Notes: generated by a model from the sequence alone, not told the origin. Positions 53,741 through 61,637 are shown, counted from the stretch's first letter. The stretch: DNA of 64,000 nucleotides from an uncultured Sphingomonadaceae bacterium (GCA_947495985.1 CANMBD010000001.1:868001-932000), one strand, 5' to 3'. Program-made: numbers and translations.

Positions 53741-53971
53741 ATGCCAGAACCCAGTTTTTACCTGATGATTGCTGCATTTACCCTGATCGGTCTGACGGCG
53801 GTCTCCCTTATCGCTCTGCGTGGGTGGAGGGACTGGATTGACCTCAAGTCCAAGGAATTGGAACAAAGACGCGAGGAAAATCCTCCCAGTGCTACATCGC
53901 GAATTGAGGTTGCGGACCTGAAGGAACGCATCCGCAAACTGGAAGCGATTGCCGCCGGAGTGGAGCTTTAA
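53741..53971 (+). CDS. Small membrane coiled-coil protein, array member 6 (divergent)
   Basis: A 76-residue protein. Transmembrane segment at about 7-27 (YLMIAAFTLIGLTAVSLIAL), then RGWRDWIDLKSKELEQRREEN and a shortened coil DLKERIRKLEAIAAGVEL that keeps the KER-x-x-x-LE-x-I core but lacks the TD and EI-x-x-LR end. Last gene of the array, 42 bp after member 5 with AAGGA upstream. Probably a shortened paralogue. Confidence 0.75.
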   Translation: MPEPSFYLMIAAFTLIGLTAVSLIALRGWRDWIDLKSKELEQRREENPPSATSRIEVADLKERIRKLEAIAAGVEL

Positions 53972-54001
53972 CAACCGACCCGAAAAAGGGATGACGCGAA
54001 T

Positions 54002-54025
54002 CCCCTGCCCTGCTAGCGGGCGGGG
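54002..54025 (+). promoter_or_regulatory. GC hairpin directly before the sufE start codon
   Basis: CCCC-T-GCCC (54002-54010) pairs with GGGC-GGGG (54018-54025); the ATG of sufE begins at 54026. The only ribosome-binding purines (GGCGGGG) are inside the stem. It could limit sufE translation or act as a weak terminator of the psp array. Confidence 0.45.
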
Positions 54026-54433
54026 ATGAGCAAATTTGACAATCTTGTAGAAGAATATGAATTTCTGGAAGCTGATGACCGATACCGGCTTCTGATTGAT
54101 TTGGGCAAAGAGCTGGAAGCCATGCCCGACGCTCTGAAAACCGACGCAACATTGGTACGCGGATGTTCTGCCTCTGTTTGGGTTTATCCGACACAGCTGG
54201 ACGACGGGCGACTGCATTTTCTGGCGGACAGCAATGCCGCTATTACCAAGGGCATTATCGCGTTGGTGCTGGAAACCGTTCAGGATCAACCGATCGATGC
54301 CGTTTTGAAAACCGATATTGCGGAGAAACTGGCGCCGTTTGATTTGAAAAACCAGCTCAGTTCCAATCGCACCCAGGGTATCCCGAACATGATTGCGCTT
54401 ATTAATGAAACTGCTGAGCGGTATCAGCCATGA
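54026..54433 (+). CDS. SufE family cysteine desulfurase activator
   Basis: A 135-residue protein of the SufE family. The sulfur-accepting cysteine is in TLVRGCSASVWVYP; DDRYRLLIDLGKELEAMP and FLADSNAAITKGIIALVL are also diagnostic. It takes persulfide sulfur from SufS for iron-sulfur cluster assembly. No other suf genes are in the window. The stop overlaps the following gene by 4 bp. Confidence 0.92.
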   Translation: MSKFDNLVEEYEFLEADDRYRLLIDLGKELEAMPDALKTDATLVRGCSASVWVYPTQLDDGRLHFLADSNAAITKGIIALVLETVQDQPIDAVLKTDIAEKLAPFDLKNQLSSNRTQGIPNMIALINETAERYQP

Positions 54434-54840
54434 TCTGGGCGGCTTTGCTTCTAATTACCGGGTCAGAGGCTCCAGATGTTGAAGTGGACGAGCCCAGTTA
54501 TGAACATGATTGCTCGGCACAGCCTAAGCAGGATTTTGAGCTGCGACTTGTGGCTTCCGATATCCATTATGCTGGGGTAGGCTTTGGCTCTCATTCGAAC
54601 GAACCAGTGCTGAATATCGAGTTTTCCGAAACTGGTTACGACAAATTTGCCGCCGTTCAGAAAGGGCGCATTGGGAAGAGATTTGCCCTTTGCTTCGAAG
54701 ACAAGTTGTTGAGTACGCCGGTTTTAAATGAGTATATATACGGACGAACGGCTCAGGTTTCTGGTGGATACACGATCGAAGAGATTACGGAATTGCAAAC
54801 CCGAATGAACAAGTACACCGAAACACCTGAAGGGCCTTAA
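54430..54840 (+). CDS. Stand-alone SecD P1-head-like domain protein
   Basis: A 136-residue protein. A short hydrophobic start (MIWAALLLITGSEA) may act as a signal segment. The body resembles the periplasmic head of SecD/SecF: NIEFSETGYDKFAAVQKGRIGKRFALCFEDKLLSTPVLNEYI, then ISGG/YTIEE-like VSGGYTIEEITELQ. It lacks any translocase transmembrane domain. The role is unknown; such orphan heads may bind translocating or misfolded proteins, which is inference. Coupled to sufE by a 4-bp overlap and convergent, by 4 bp, with the J-domain gene. Confidence 0.7.
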   Translation: MIWAALLLITGSEAPDVEVDEPSYEHDCSAQPKQDFELRLVASDIHYAGVGFGSHSNEPVLNIEFSETGYDKFAAVQKGRIGKRFALCFEDKLLSTPVLNEYIYGRTAQVSGGYTIEEITELQTRMNKYTETPEGP

Positions 54841-55373
54841 ACCGGCTTCCAAACCCGGCGTTCTTCCGCGATTTTCAGCACATCAAAAGCCGCCTGCGCC
54901 GCCTGAAACTTTTTGGCTGCCTCTTCATCACCGGGATTCACATCGGGATGATATTCCTTGGCCATCGCGCGCCAGGCCTTTTTAACCGCCTCAAAATCAA
55001 CATCGGGCGTCAGATCGAATATTTCCAGCGCCGTCATCTCATCCCGCGACCGACTGCCATCGCCGGATCCCATCCAGCTATAATGCTTCGCTTCCTGATA
55101 GGCGTTGGCGTCACGTTGTTCATCGGCTTCCCGTTTTGCGCGCTCTTCCTTGTCTAGCCCTTCGAAATAATCCCAACCGCGATTATATTCCGCCGCATGT
55201 TTCTCGCAGAAATACCAGCGATCCGGGCTATTGGGTGATTTGGGTGCCGGGCAGTTACCTGCCTCGTTGCAGCCATGCCGGTCGCAAATCTTCACCTGCT
55301 CTGCTTCGCGCGAGCTTTCATAGCTGCCCCAGCGGGGAAAGCCCCAGTTATCGGATCGTCTTGCTTTTGGCAT
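54837..55373 (-). CDS. J-domain (DnaJ-like) protein with N-terminal cysteine/histidine motif
   Basis: A 178-residue protein. A C-terminal J domain (about 115-175) has the HPD tripeptide in AKEYHPDVNPGD and should stimulate an Hsp70. The N-terminal part has a Cys/His-rich stretch (VKICDRHGCNEAGNCP, then WYFCEKHAAEYN) that could bind zinc. The start MPKARRSDNWGFPRWGSY (ATG 55373) is preferred; the frame continues upstream to 55517 but that DNA is RNase P RNA. It begins 48 bp after the rnpB 3' end on the same strand. Confidence 0.86.
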   Translation of the reverse strand: MPKARRSDNWGFPRWGSYESSREAEQVKICDRHGCNEAGNCPAPKSPNSPDRWYFCEKHAAEYNRGWDYFEGLDKEERAKREADEQRDANAYQEAKHYSWMGSGDGSRSRDEMTALEIFDLTPDVDFEAVKKAWRAMAKEYHPDVNPGDEEAAKKFQAAQAAFDVLKIAEERRVWKPV

Positions 55374-55420
55374 ATCACTCTCTAACAAAGGCCCCGCGCC
55401 TGTTCCAGCCATAATTAAAT

Positions 55421-55858
55421 ACCAGAGGGTCTGTAAGCCGGGTTCTGTCCATCCTTTTGCAAGGAATAGCCAGTCATTCATCTTGGCGATGCATTGCTGC
55501 GCCGCTCTAGCAACCAACCCGGGCTGCAGGCCGAAATAGCCATATGCCGCCCCTATTTGGTTTTGCTCCAGGTGGGGTTTACCGTGCCGGGGCTGTTACC
55601 AGACCCGCGGTGCGCTCTTACCGCACCCTTTCAACGTCACGGGGTCGAAACCGTCGCGACCTGCTTTCTGTTGCACTGTCCCTGAACAGGCGATCACTCC
55701 CCTGTCCGCCGGACGTTATCCGGCACCTTTAAATCGTGGAGCCCGGACTTTCCTCCCACCTTCGCCAAGGCTTCGGCGGGCGGGCCCGTAATGCAAATAA
55801 TTGCGGAGCCTGCCTGCCATAGCTTTAGCGAAGGCAGGCGACTGGCCGACCCTCTGGT
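55421..55858 (-). ncRNA. rnpB: RNase P RNA (bacterial type A)
   Basis: About 438 nt. Conserved cores are present on the minus strand: GGAGGAAAGTCCGGGCTCC (P4 5' side and CR-I), the ACAGNNCA-type segment GACAGTGCAACAGAAAG, GGTAAACCCCACC-type middle region, and ACAGAACCCGGCTTAC near the 3' end (P4 3' side). Ends were set by P1: ACCAGAGGGT at the 5' end pairs with ACCCTCTGGT at the 3' end (the forward copies are at 55849-55858 and 55421-55430). The region between P2 and P4 is longer than in E. coli and contains two related GC-rich palindromes. Confidence 0.95.
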
Positions 55859-55863
55859 GCGCT

Positions 55864-56556
55864 CTATTTAGTGATTCCACGCTCTCTGTCGAGCATTAAA
55901 GATAAGAGCAGCGCACGGCATTCGCCATCGATAACGCCATCGATGTTTTTAGGCCGAAAACGTCTCTGGAAAGCTACGACCGCGTCTTTCTCTGCGGTAA
56001 TGTCATAACCAAAGCGTTCCAGTGCCAGCATGAAGCCGCCATCTGTCCACGGCGGTTCGCCCAGATTCAGGGGCGGTTTTTTAAGCGCGATGCCGTGTCT
56101 GGCAAGCCGGTCCCAATCGAAAAGTTCTCCCGGATCCTGCTTTCGCGCCGGTGCAAGGTCGCTATGACCTATCACATTGGTCGGCACGATACCGTGGCGT
56201 TTGACGATATCATGGGCTAGTCGCGTCACCGCATCCATCTGTTCCTCGGGAAATGGCACATAGCCCCATTCATGGCCCGGATTTACTATTTCAATGCCGA
56301 TACTGGCGCTGTTCACATCTTCGATGCCGCGCCAATAGCCGCGTCCGGCGTGCCAGGCGCGGCTTTCTTCTTTGACCATGTTCACAACCTGGCCATCCTC
56401 GGTTACGACATAATGAGCGGACACCTTGGCATCGGGATTCGCGAGCCAATTTATGGCCGACGCGGCGTCCTTCATGCCAGTGTAGTGCATCACCAATATG
56501 CTGACGGGCAGCTTACGATCATCAAAATTGGGAGAAGGCGTCCAGATCATGTCCAT
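55864..56556 (-). CDS. N-acetylmuramoyl-L-alanine amidase (AmpD-like)
   Basis: A 230-residue amidase_2 family zinc hydrolase. Zinc ligands are in VMHYTGM (His) and GHSDLAPARKQDPGELFDW (His and Asp); SIGIEIVNPGHEWGYVPFPEEQ is the AmpD-type segment. A C-terminal peptidoglycan-binding-like helix bundle (about 170-225) is present. No signal peptide, which suggests cytoplasmic recycling of anhydromuropeptides, although C-terminal binding domains are more usual in AmiD-like enzymes. AAGGAGG lies 8 bases before ATG 56556. Its stop is only 5 bp from the rnpB 5' end. Confidence 0.87.
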   Translation of the reverse strand: MDMIWTPSPNFDDRKLPVSILVMHYTGMKDAASAINWLANPDAKVSAHYVVTEDGQVVNMVKEESRAWHAGRGYWRGIEDVNSASIGIEIVNPGHEWGYVPFPEEQMDAVTRLAHDIVKRHGIVPTNVIGHSDLAPARKQDPGELFDWDRLARHGIALKKPPLNLGEPPWTDGGFMLALERFGYDITAEKDAVVAFQRRFRPKNIDGVIDGECRALLLSLMLDRERGITK

Positions 56557-56584
56557 CGTAAAAGCCTCCTTCAATCCCTTTCTA

Positions 56585-57223
56585 CTAGGCGACAATCGCG
56601 CCCAGTAAGAGTTCTGTACCGGAAGCGGGCGATACCCGCAGGTCACCGCCATTCTCGCATGACAGTTCACGGGACATCCAAGCTGCAGCTGTACGGGCAG
56701 TCAATTCCGATTGCGGCAACGTGCCTTCCAATGCCGCACGAATACCGTCATCCAATGCGATTTTCGGTCCTTCAGCGCGGACAACGACTTCGATACCATT
56801 ATCGCCCTGCTCCGCACCAACATCCAGTTGCCCTCCGCGCACCAGCGCTTCCCGGGCTATAAGGGCCAGGTTCAAAAGAATCTTGATCGCTTTTTTCGGC
56901 AGCGTGACGCTCTGAACAGCCCAACCCAGCGTAATTTTACCTTGATCGCCAACCAGACTTTCGACCAGCTGTTTTGCTTCGGCAGGATCGACTTCGTCGC
57001 CAAAACCGCCTGCGGCGCCGAAGGCCAATCGGAAATATTTCAATTTATCCGCCGATGCCCGGGCGCTGTCCGCAAGCAAATCCAGGCAGCGATCCCGCAT
57101 CTCAGGGTCCGTTTCGTCTTCCAGCAACTCCAGACCATTGTTGATTGCACCAACCGGGCTCAACAGATCATGACATAATTTTGAACAAAGCAATGCAGCG
57201 AGATCGACACCGGATTGAGACAT
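56585..57223 (-). CDS. chpT: Histidine phosphotransferase ChpT
   Basis: A 212-residue protein matching ChpT of the alphaproteobacterial cell-cycle phosphorelay (CckA to ChpT to CtrA and CpdR). The phosphorylated histidine is His18 in LLCSKLCHDLLSPVGAINNGLE; the second half is a degenerate kinase ATPase fold (LNLALIAREALVRGG). It ends 28 bp before the amidase start on the same strand. The assignment is firm from the N-terminal motif. Confidence 0.92.
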   Translation of the reverse strand: MSQSGVDLAALLCSKLCHDLLSPVGAINNGLELLEDETDPEMRDRCLDLLADSARASADKLKYFRLAFGAAGGFGDEVDPAEAKQLVESLVGDQGKITLGWAVQSVTLPKKAIKILLNLALIAREALVRGGQLDVGAEQGDNGIEVVVRAEGPKIALDDGIRAALEGTLPQSELTARTAAAWMSRELSCENGGDLRVSPASGTELLLGAIVA

Positions 57224-57250
57224 GGGAATGGGCCCTTAACTTGTGAAAAC

Positions 57251-57682
57251 TCAATTGTCGGCTGTTTGGCCTTTTGTGCTTTGGCAATCAAGGGTGATTG
57301 GATCAAAGCGACCATATATTTCGCCCTTTTGGGTTGCCTGCCATGCGGCTGCTTCCTCACCGTCGATAATAAGCCATATCCGTTCATCTGCCGCCGCCAT
57401 AGCAGCATCGGTTTTCGACGGTTCCACAGCACCGGACGGGTGCGAATGAAAATAGCCGATTATTTTGGGGCCTTCGTTCCGCATCGCTCGTTCCGCAGCG
57501 ACTAGATCACCGGGGTCGATTTCAAAATGCCGGAGGCGATTTTCCGCGACATTTGGCGTCGCCTTAAAGTGCGAAACTGTCCCATTGTCGCCAAAGAGCA
57601 ACCCGCAAGCCTCCTCAGGAGCCGTTTCATGGGCAAGTTGCTGCAAATCGCCCAATATCGCGCTTGATATGACCAGTTTCAT
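57251..57682 (-). CDS. Mov34/MPN/PAD-1 family (JAMM) metalloprotease-like protein
   Basis: A 143-residue protein with a complete JAMM zinc motif: Glu24 in PEEACGLLF, His79 and His81 in GYFHSHPSG, Ser89 and Asp92 in SKTD (H-S-H-x7-S-x2-D). JAMM proteins cleave isopeptide bonds or process sulfur-carrier proteins; no such partner is nearby. ATG at 57682 is chosen over 57691 because MKLVISS is the usual start of the beta strand. Only 16 bp separate it from the divergent pseudouridine synthase gene. Confidence 0.87.
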   Translation of the reverse strand: MKLVISSAILGDLQQLAHETAPEEACGLLFGDNGTVSHFKATPNVAENRLRHFEIDPGDLVAAERAMRNEGPKIIGYFHSHPSGAVEPSKTDAAMAAADERIWLIIDGEEAAAWQATQKGEIYGRFDPITLDCQSTKGQTADN

Positions 57683-57698
57683 AGCCCACATCTAGGCG

Positions 57699-58652
57699 AT
57701 GACAACGGGGCAATCCATAAAATCCGGCATCGTGCCCGAAACCGGCAAAAAACAGCGGCTTGATTCGGCCTTGGCCGGCTTTCTGGATGACTTGTCGCGG
57801 GAACGGATCAAAAATCTGATCACAAGCGGCAATTTGCTGATTGATGGAGCCACCTGCACTGATCCCGCATCCAAGAAATGTGCGGGCAAAACATTCGCAC
57901 TGACGGTTCCCGCACCGATTGAAGGCCCTGCTCAACCACAGGACATCCCTCTGGATGTCGTTTTTGAGGATGATCACCTGATCGTCGTAAATAAACCCGC
58001 GGGACTGGTTGTTCATCCCGCCGCCGGGCATCCCGATGGAACACTCGTCAACGCCCTGCTCCACCACTGCAAAGGGCAATTGTCCGGTATTGGTGGTGTC
58101 ACGCGGCCCGGCATTGTTCACCGGATAGATAAGGATACTTCCGGATTGATGGTCGCCGCCAAAACCGACAAAGCCCATCAGGGCCTGACAGCTTTGTTCG
58201 CCGCCCACGATATAGAACGCCGCTATCTTGCGATATGCAACGGCCGACCGAATCCGCATTCGGCAACAATTGAAGGCAATATCGGTCGCAGCAATACAGA
58301 TCGCAAGAAAATGGCCGTGGTCGGCGATGATAAGGGAAAGACGGCAATTACACATTATACGACCAAAGAGCCGCTAAATGGTGCCACTTTGGTCGAATGT
58401 ACGCTGGAAACCGGGCGTACCCATCAGGTGCGGGTCCATATGTCCCATATCGGGTATAGTCTTATTGGCGATCCGCTATATGGTACTCGTCGAAAATCAT
58501 TGCTTTCCGGCAGAAAAGATATTCGATTTTGCCGTCAGGCCCTACATGCTGCTATTCTTGGATTTGTTCACCCCATAACAGGAGAAAAATTGTTATTTAA
58601 CTGTAACTTTCCACCCGATATGCAGGAACTATTCAGTAAGTTGCGTGTATAG
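57699..58652 (+). CDS. RluA/RluD family pseudouridine synthase
   Basis: A 317-residue enzyme. An N-terminal S4 RNA-binding domain (about 18-75, LSRERIKNLITSGNLLIDG) precedes the catalytic domain, with catalytic Asp144 in GIVHRIDKDTSGLMV. It isomerises uridine in 23S rRNA (RluD type, helix 69) or tRNA. An insertion-free length and the HR-I-D-KDTSG motif favour RluD. Divergent from the JAMM gene, and followed by rpoH after 74 bp. Confidence 0.9.
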   Translation: MTTGQSIKSGIVPETGKKQRLDSALAGFLDDLSRERIKNLITSGNLLIDGATCTDPASKKCAGKTFALTVPAPIEGPAQPQDIPLDVVFEDDHLIVVNKPAGLVVHPAAGHPDGTLVNALLHHCKGQLSGIGGVTRPGIVHRIDKDTSGLMVAAKTDKAHQGLTALFAAHDIERRYLAICNGRPNPHSATIEGNIGRSNTDRKKMAVVGDDKGKTAITHYTTKEPLNGATLVECTLETGRTHQVRVHMSHIGYSLIGDPLYGTRRKSLLSGRKDIRFCRQALHAAILGFVHPITGEKLLFNCNFPPDMQELFSKLRV

Positions 58653-58726
58653 ATATTAGATACTATATGGAATGAGACCAATGGGTGCTTGATGAGGCCC
58701 GGCGGCAAACCAGAGAAGGAACAAAA

Positions 58727-59635
58727 ATGGCTAATAATAGCAATGTTCCGGCAAAAATCCCTGCCTTAGGGGGGGACGCGAGCCTGAACCGTTATCTTTC
58801 GGAAGTACGTAAATTTCCGTTATTAACACCCGAACAAGAATATATGCTGGCGAAACGCTATTCTGAGCATAAAGATCAGGAAGCGGCAGCTCAGTTGGTA
58901 ACGTCCCATCTGCGACTTGTGGCGAAAATTGCCATGGGCTTTCGTGGCTATGGCCTGCCCGTCTCGGACCTGATTTCCGAGGGTAATGTCGGCCTGATGC
59001 AGGGCGTGAAGAAATTTGAGCCCGATAGAGGTTTCCGCCTGGCAACTTATGCCATGTGGTGGATCCGCGCGTCGATACAGGAATATGTATTGCGCAGCTG
59101 GAGCCTCGTGAAAATGGGCACGACCGCCGCGCAGAAGAAGCTTTTCTTCAATCTGCGCCGTATGAAAAACAATCTCGAAGCGTTTGAAGACGGCGATTTG
59201 TCGCCCGAGGACGTGAACAAGATTTCAACCGATCTAGGCGTGGCTGAACATGAAGTGGTCAATATGAACCGCCGCATGTCGATGGGCGGCGATGCTTCGC
59301 TGAACGTGCCATTGTCGGAAGACGGTGATGGCGGCCAGTGGCAGGACACGTTGGAAGATGACGGTCCACTGCATGACCAGCAAATTGCTGACGCGCAGGA
59401 AGCCGATTTCCGTCATGAAATGCTGACCGAAGCGATGGAATCACTCAACGAACGCGAACAGCATATTCTTGCTGAGCGGCGCTTGTCAGAAGATCCCAAG
59501 ACTCTGGAAGACCTGAGCAAGGTCTATGAAGTCAGCCGCGAGCGGATTCGCCAGATTGAAGTACGCGCGTTTGAGAAGCTGCAAAAGGCGATGCTCCGCA
59601 TTGCTGGAGAAAAACAACTGCTTACAGCGGGTTGA
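58727..59635 (+). CDS. rpoH: RNA polymerase heat-shock sigma factor RpoH (sigma-32)
   Basis: A 302-residue group 3 sigma factor. Region 2 is at about 50-120 (LVTSHLRLVAKIAMGFRGYGLPVSDLISEG, GFRLATYAMWWIRASIQEYVLRSWSLVKMG); the RpoH box QKKLFFNLRRMK distinguishes it from RpoD and RpoS; region 4 ends with YEVSRERIRQIEVRAFEKL. AAGGA precedes ATG 58727. It controls chaperone and protease genes, plausibly including clpP in this window. A strong terminator follows. Confidence 0.96.
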   Translation: MANNSNVPAKIPALGGDASLNRYLSEVRKFPLLTPEQEYMLAKRYSEHKDQEAAAQLVTSHLRLVAKIAMGFRGYGLPVSDLISEGNVGLMQGVKKFEPDRGFRLATYAMWWIRASIQEYVLRSWSLVKMGTTAAQKKLFFNLRRMKNNLEAFEDGDLSPEDVNKISTDLGVAEHEVVNMNRRMSMGGDASLNVPLSEDGDGGQWQDTLEDDGPLHDQQIADAQEADFRHEMLTEAMESLNEREQHILAERRLSEDPKTLEDLSKVYEVSRERIRQIEVRAFEKLQKAMLRIAGEKQLLTAG

Positions 59636-59668
59636 TTCTTCAACTTCTGAGAATTTCCAAAGGTTTTT

Positions 59669-59705
59669 GCGCCCCGAAACAGCATTTGTTTTCGGGGCGC
59701 TTTTT
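59669..59705 (+). terminator. Rho-independent terminator of rpoH
   Basis: GCGCCCCGAAA pairs with TTTTCGGGGCGC (59669-59700) followed by TTTTT. Confidence 0.9.
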
Positions 59706-59720
59706 CATTATTTGATGATC

Positions 59721-60425
59721 ATGGCTGTAAAATCTCACCGAAAATCAAAAGGCCTGCCTTCACGCATCATCAAGCTGTTTTTCAAGCTGATAGTCTATTT
59801 CTTTCTGATCACCATTGCATGGGTGGGACTCATGGCATTCTTGCCACCCCCAATCACGGCTACGATGATCATGGACAACAACAACAGCACCAAGGATTGG
59901 GAACCGCTGGAATCGATATCACCCAATCTGACACGAGCTGTAATCGCTGCTGAAGACAGCAAATTCTGCAGCCATGACGGCTTTGATCGCGAGGCCATCC
60001 GCACCGCCATCAAACGCAATGCCCAGGGCGGCCGTATCCGCGGCGGTTCCACGATATCGCAACAAACCGCTAAAAACGTCTTCCTCTGGCAAGGCGGCGG
60101 CTATTTCCGCAAAGGACTGGAGGCCTATTTCACCTTCTTAATCGAAAAGATCTGGGGCAAGAAACGTATCATGGAAGTCTATCTCAATGTCGCGGAAACC
60201 GGCATCGGCACTTATGGCGCGCAAGCCGGTGCCCAGCGTTACTACAAGAAAGACGCAGCGGACCTCACAAAAATCGAAGCCGCACGGATAGCCGCGGCCC
60301 TACCCCTACCCAAGAAACGCGCTGTTACCGGCGCCAGCGGCTTTACACGGCGTTATGGCAATACGATTGCGGCAAGGATTAATGTGGTGAAGCGGCAAGG
60401 CTTGGATGATTGCGTTTATAGATAA
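59721..60425 (+). CDS. mtgA: Monofunctional biosynthetic peptidoglycan transglycosylase
   Basis: About 234 residues. One N-terminal membrane anchor (LFFKLIVYFFLITIAWVGLMAF, about 14-35) and a GT51 glycosyltransferase domain: the catalytic Glu is in RAVIAAEDSKFCSHDGFD, with GGSTISQQTAKNVFLW and KKRIMEVYLNVAETG following. It polymerises lipid II without a transpeptidase domain. The ATG at 59721 (or 59715) lies just after the rpoH terminator; the frame is open into rpoH but not meaningful there. Confidence 0.93.
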   Translation: MAVKSHRKSKGLPSRIIKLFFKLIVYFFLITIAWVGLMAFLPPPITATMIMDNNNSTKDWEPLESISPNLTRAVIAAEDSKFCSHDGFDREAIRTAIKRNAQGGRIRGGSTISQQTAKNVFLWQGGGYFRKGLEAYFTFLIEKIWGKKRIMEVYLNVAETGIGTYGAQAGAQRYYKKDAADLTKIEAARIAAALPLPKKRAVTGASGFTRRYGNTIAARINVVKRQGLDDCVYR

Positions 60426-60664
60426 TCGTTCCCTAAAACTTATGATCGTTTTTCGACAGGACTTTTCAGATGTTACTTGACTTTACTGAAAATAAATAAT
60501 TCAAGAAAAGTAAAAATAGCCGACAATGAATGTTAAATGTTTGATAAATAGTATATAAATAAGACAAACCAATTAGAGTTCAATAAAGCTTGCAATATAA
60601 CGGAAATAATGGTCGCTTCATATCATTGGGCACCATAGATGAAATATATTGGGGGATATTTGAT

Positions 60665-61624
60665 ATGCGAAATGGGTATAAAGTCGGTTTTTTGGGCAAT
60701 AATCACAAAGTTCCACTTCCCACGCCGGGACTAGCTCTCCAATCAGATATTCTCGAGCCACCGGGACTGCCAGATGGGGAAGTCGTAGTTCCCTATATCA
60801 ACTATTCTCTCCTAATGAGCCGCAGCACGAAGCAGGCATTATATTCTGCCGCAAATGTCGATTTAAAAAAAATGCAAAAAGTTCCAAGTAGAAAAGGACG
60901 AAACTGGTTTATCGATGGAAGGGTTGGAGCGGACAATCAAATTCCCAACTATCCTTATCAGCATACTCTTTGGGACCGTGGGCATTTGACAAGACGCACG
61001 GCTGTCACATGGGGAGATGATTCAGATTTTGCGACAAGAGCCAGCAACGACAGTTGCGCATATACCAATGCATCCATGCAGCATAAAAATTTTAACGAAG
61101 ACGATTGGCGAGCGATTGAGCTTCTTGTTTCAACTTTTAAGGACGCCCATCAACTAAATGTACTTACGGGACCAGTTTTCACCAAAGCAGATCGATATTA
61201 CACAAGGGAGTTCAGAGATTTCCCGGTAAGAGTCCCAACCGCATTTTGGAAAATCATTTCTTATGTCGGCGAAGACAACAAGTTAAAGACGCAGGGCTAT
61301 ATCTTCTTTCAGGACTTACCCAGCATTAGAAACCCAAAAGGTCGCAGCCGCATTCGGCTCAGGGATATGCAGGTTACAACCACAGAGATTGCATTTTGGA
61401 CAGGTTTGGAATTTGATCAGGTTCTGTTCGAAACAAATCCTTTGAAATTCTATAGCGGGCCAGAACTTATTTCGATCAAAAAACGTAATGCGATGCTGAA
61501 AAAACACTCAACACTGGTGGAACTTGATGCTGGAATTGCTAGTGAACAGTCTGTCGACAAAGCACGCGAGACATTTCCTCTGGAAGATTTCTATCAGCTT
61601 ATTGGCGAAGTGAGTTGGATATAG
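60665..61624 (+). CDS. DNA/RNA non-specific endonuclease (beta-beta-alpha metal, NUC1 type)
   Basis: A 319-residue protein with the NUC1 catalytic motif in TLWDRGHLTRRTAVTWGD (DRGH, His as general base) and the metal-binding asparagine region in MQHKNFNEDDW. No signal peptide was seen with the ATG at 60665, which has GGGGGA 8 bases upstream; a TTG at 60590 is in frame but weaker. It would cut nucleic acid inside the cell unless released. The region 60426-61680 is markedly AT-rich (about 20-45% GC by eye), unlike its neighbours, suggesting acquisition. The 239-bp gap before it holds no recognisable gene. Confidence 0.83.
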   Translation: MRNGYKVGFLGNNHKVPLPTPGLALQSDILEPPGLPDGEVVVPYINYSLLMSRSTKQALYSAANVDLKKMQKVPSRKGRNWFIDGRVGADNQIPNYPYQHTLWDRGHLTRRTAVTWGDDSDFATRASNDSCAYTNASMQHKNFNEDDWRAIELLVSTFKDAHQLNVLTGPVFTKADRYYTREFRDFPVRVPTAFWKIISYVGEDNKLKTQGYIFFQDLPSIRNPKGRSRIRLRDMQVTTTEIAFWTGLEFDQVLFETNPLKFYSGPELISIKKRNAMLKKHSTLVELDAGIASEQSVDKARETFPLEDFYQLIGEVSWI

Positions 61625-61637
61625 CCCAGTTAATCAC

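Noticed and set aside
55374..55517. N-terminal extension of the J-domain protein
   Set aside because: The frame is open but this DNA is the 3' part of rnpB and its spacer; a good internal start exists at 55373.
55494..55732. Short plus-strand open frames within 55.5-55.7 kb
   Set aside because: They are inside the RNase P RNA gene, which explains the sequence constraint.
59526..59720. N-terminal extension of the MtgA frame into rpoH
   Set aside because: The rpoH gene and its terminator occupy this DNA; the membrane anchor of MtgA begins after the ATG at 59721.
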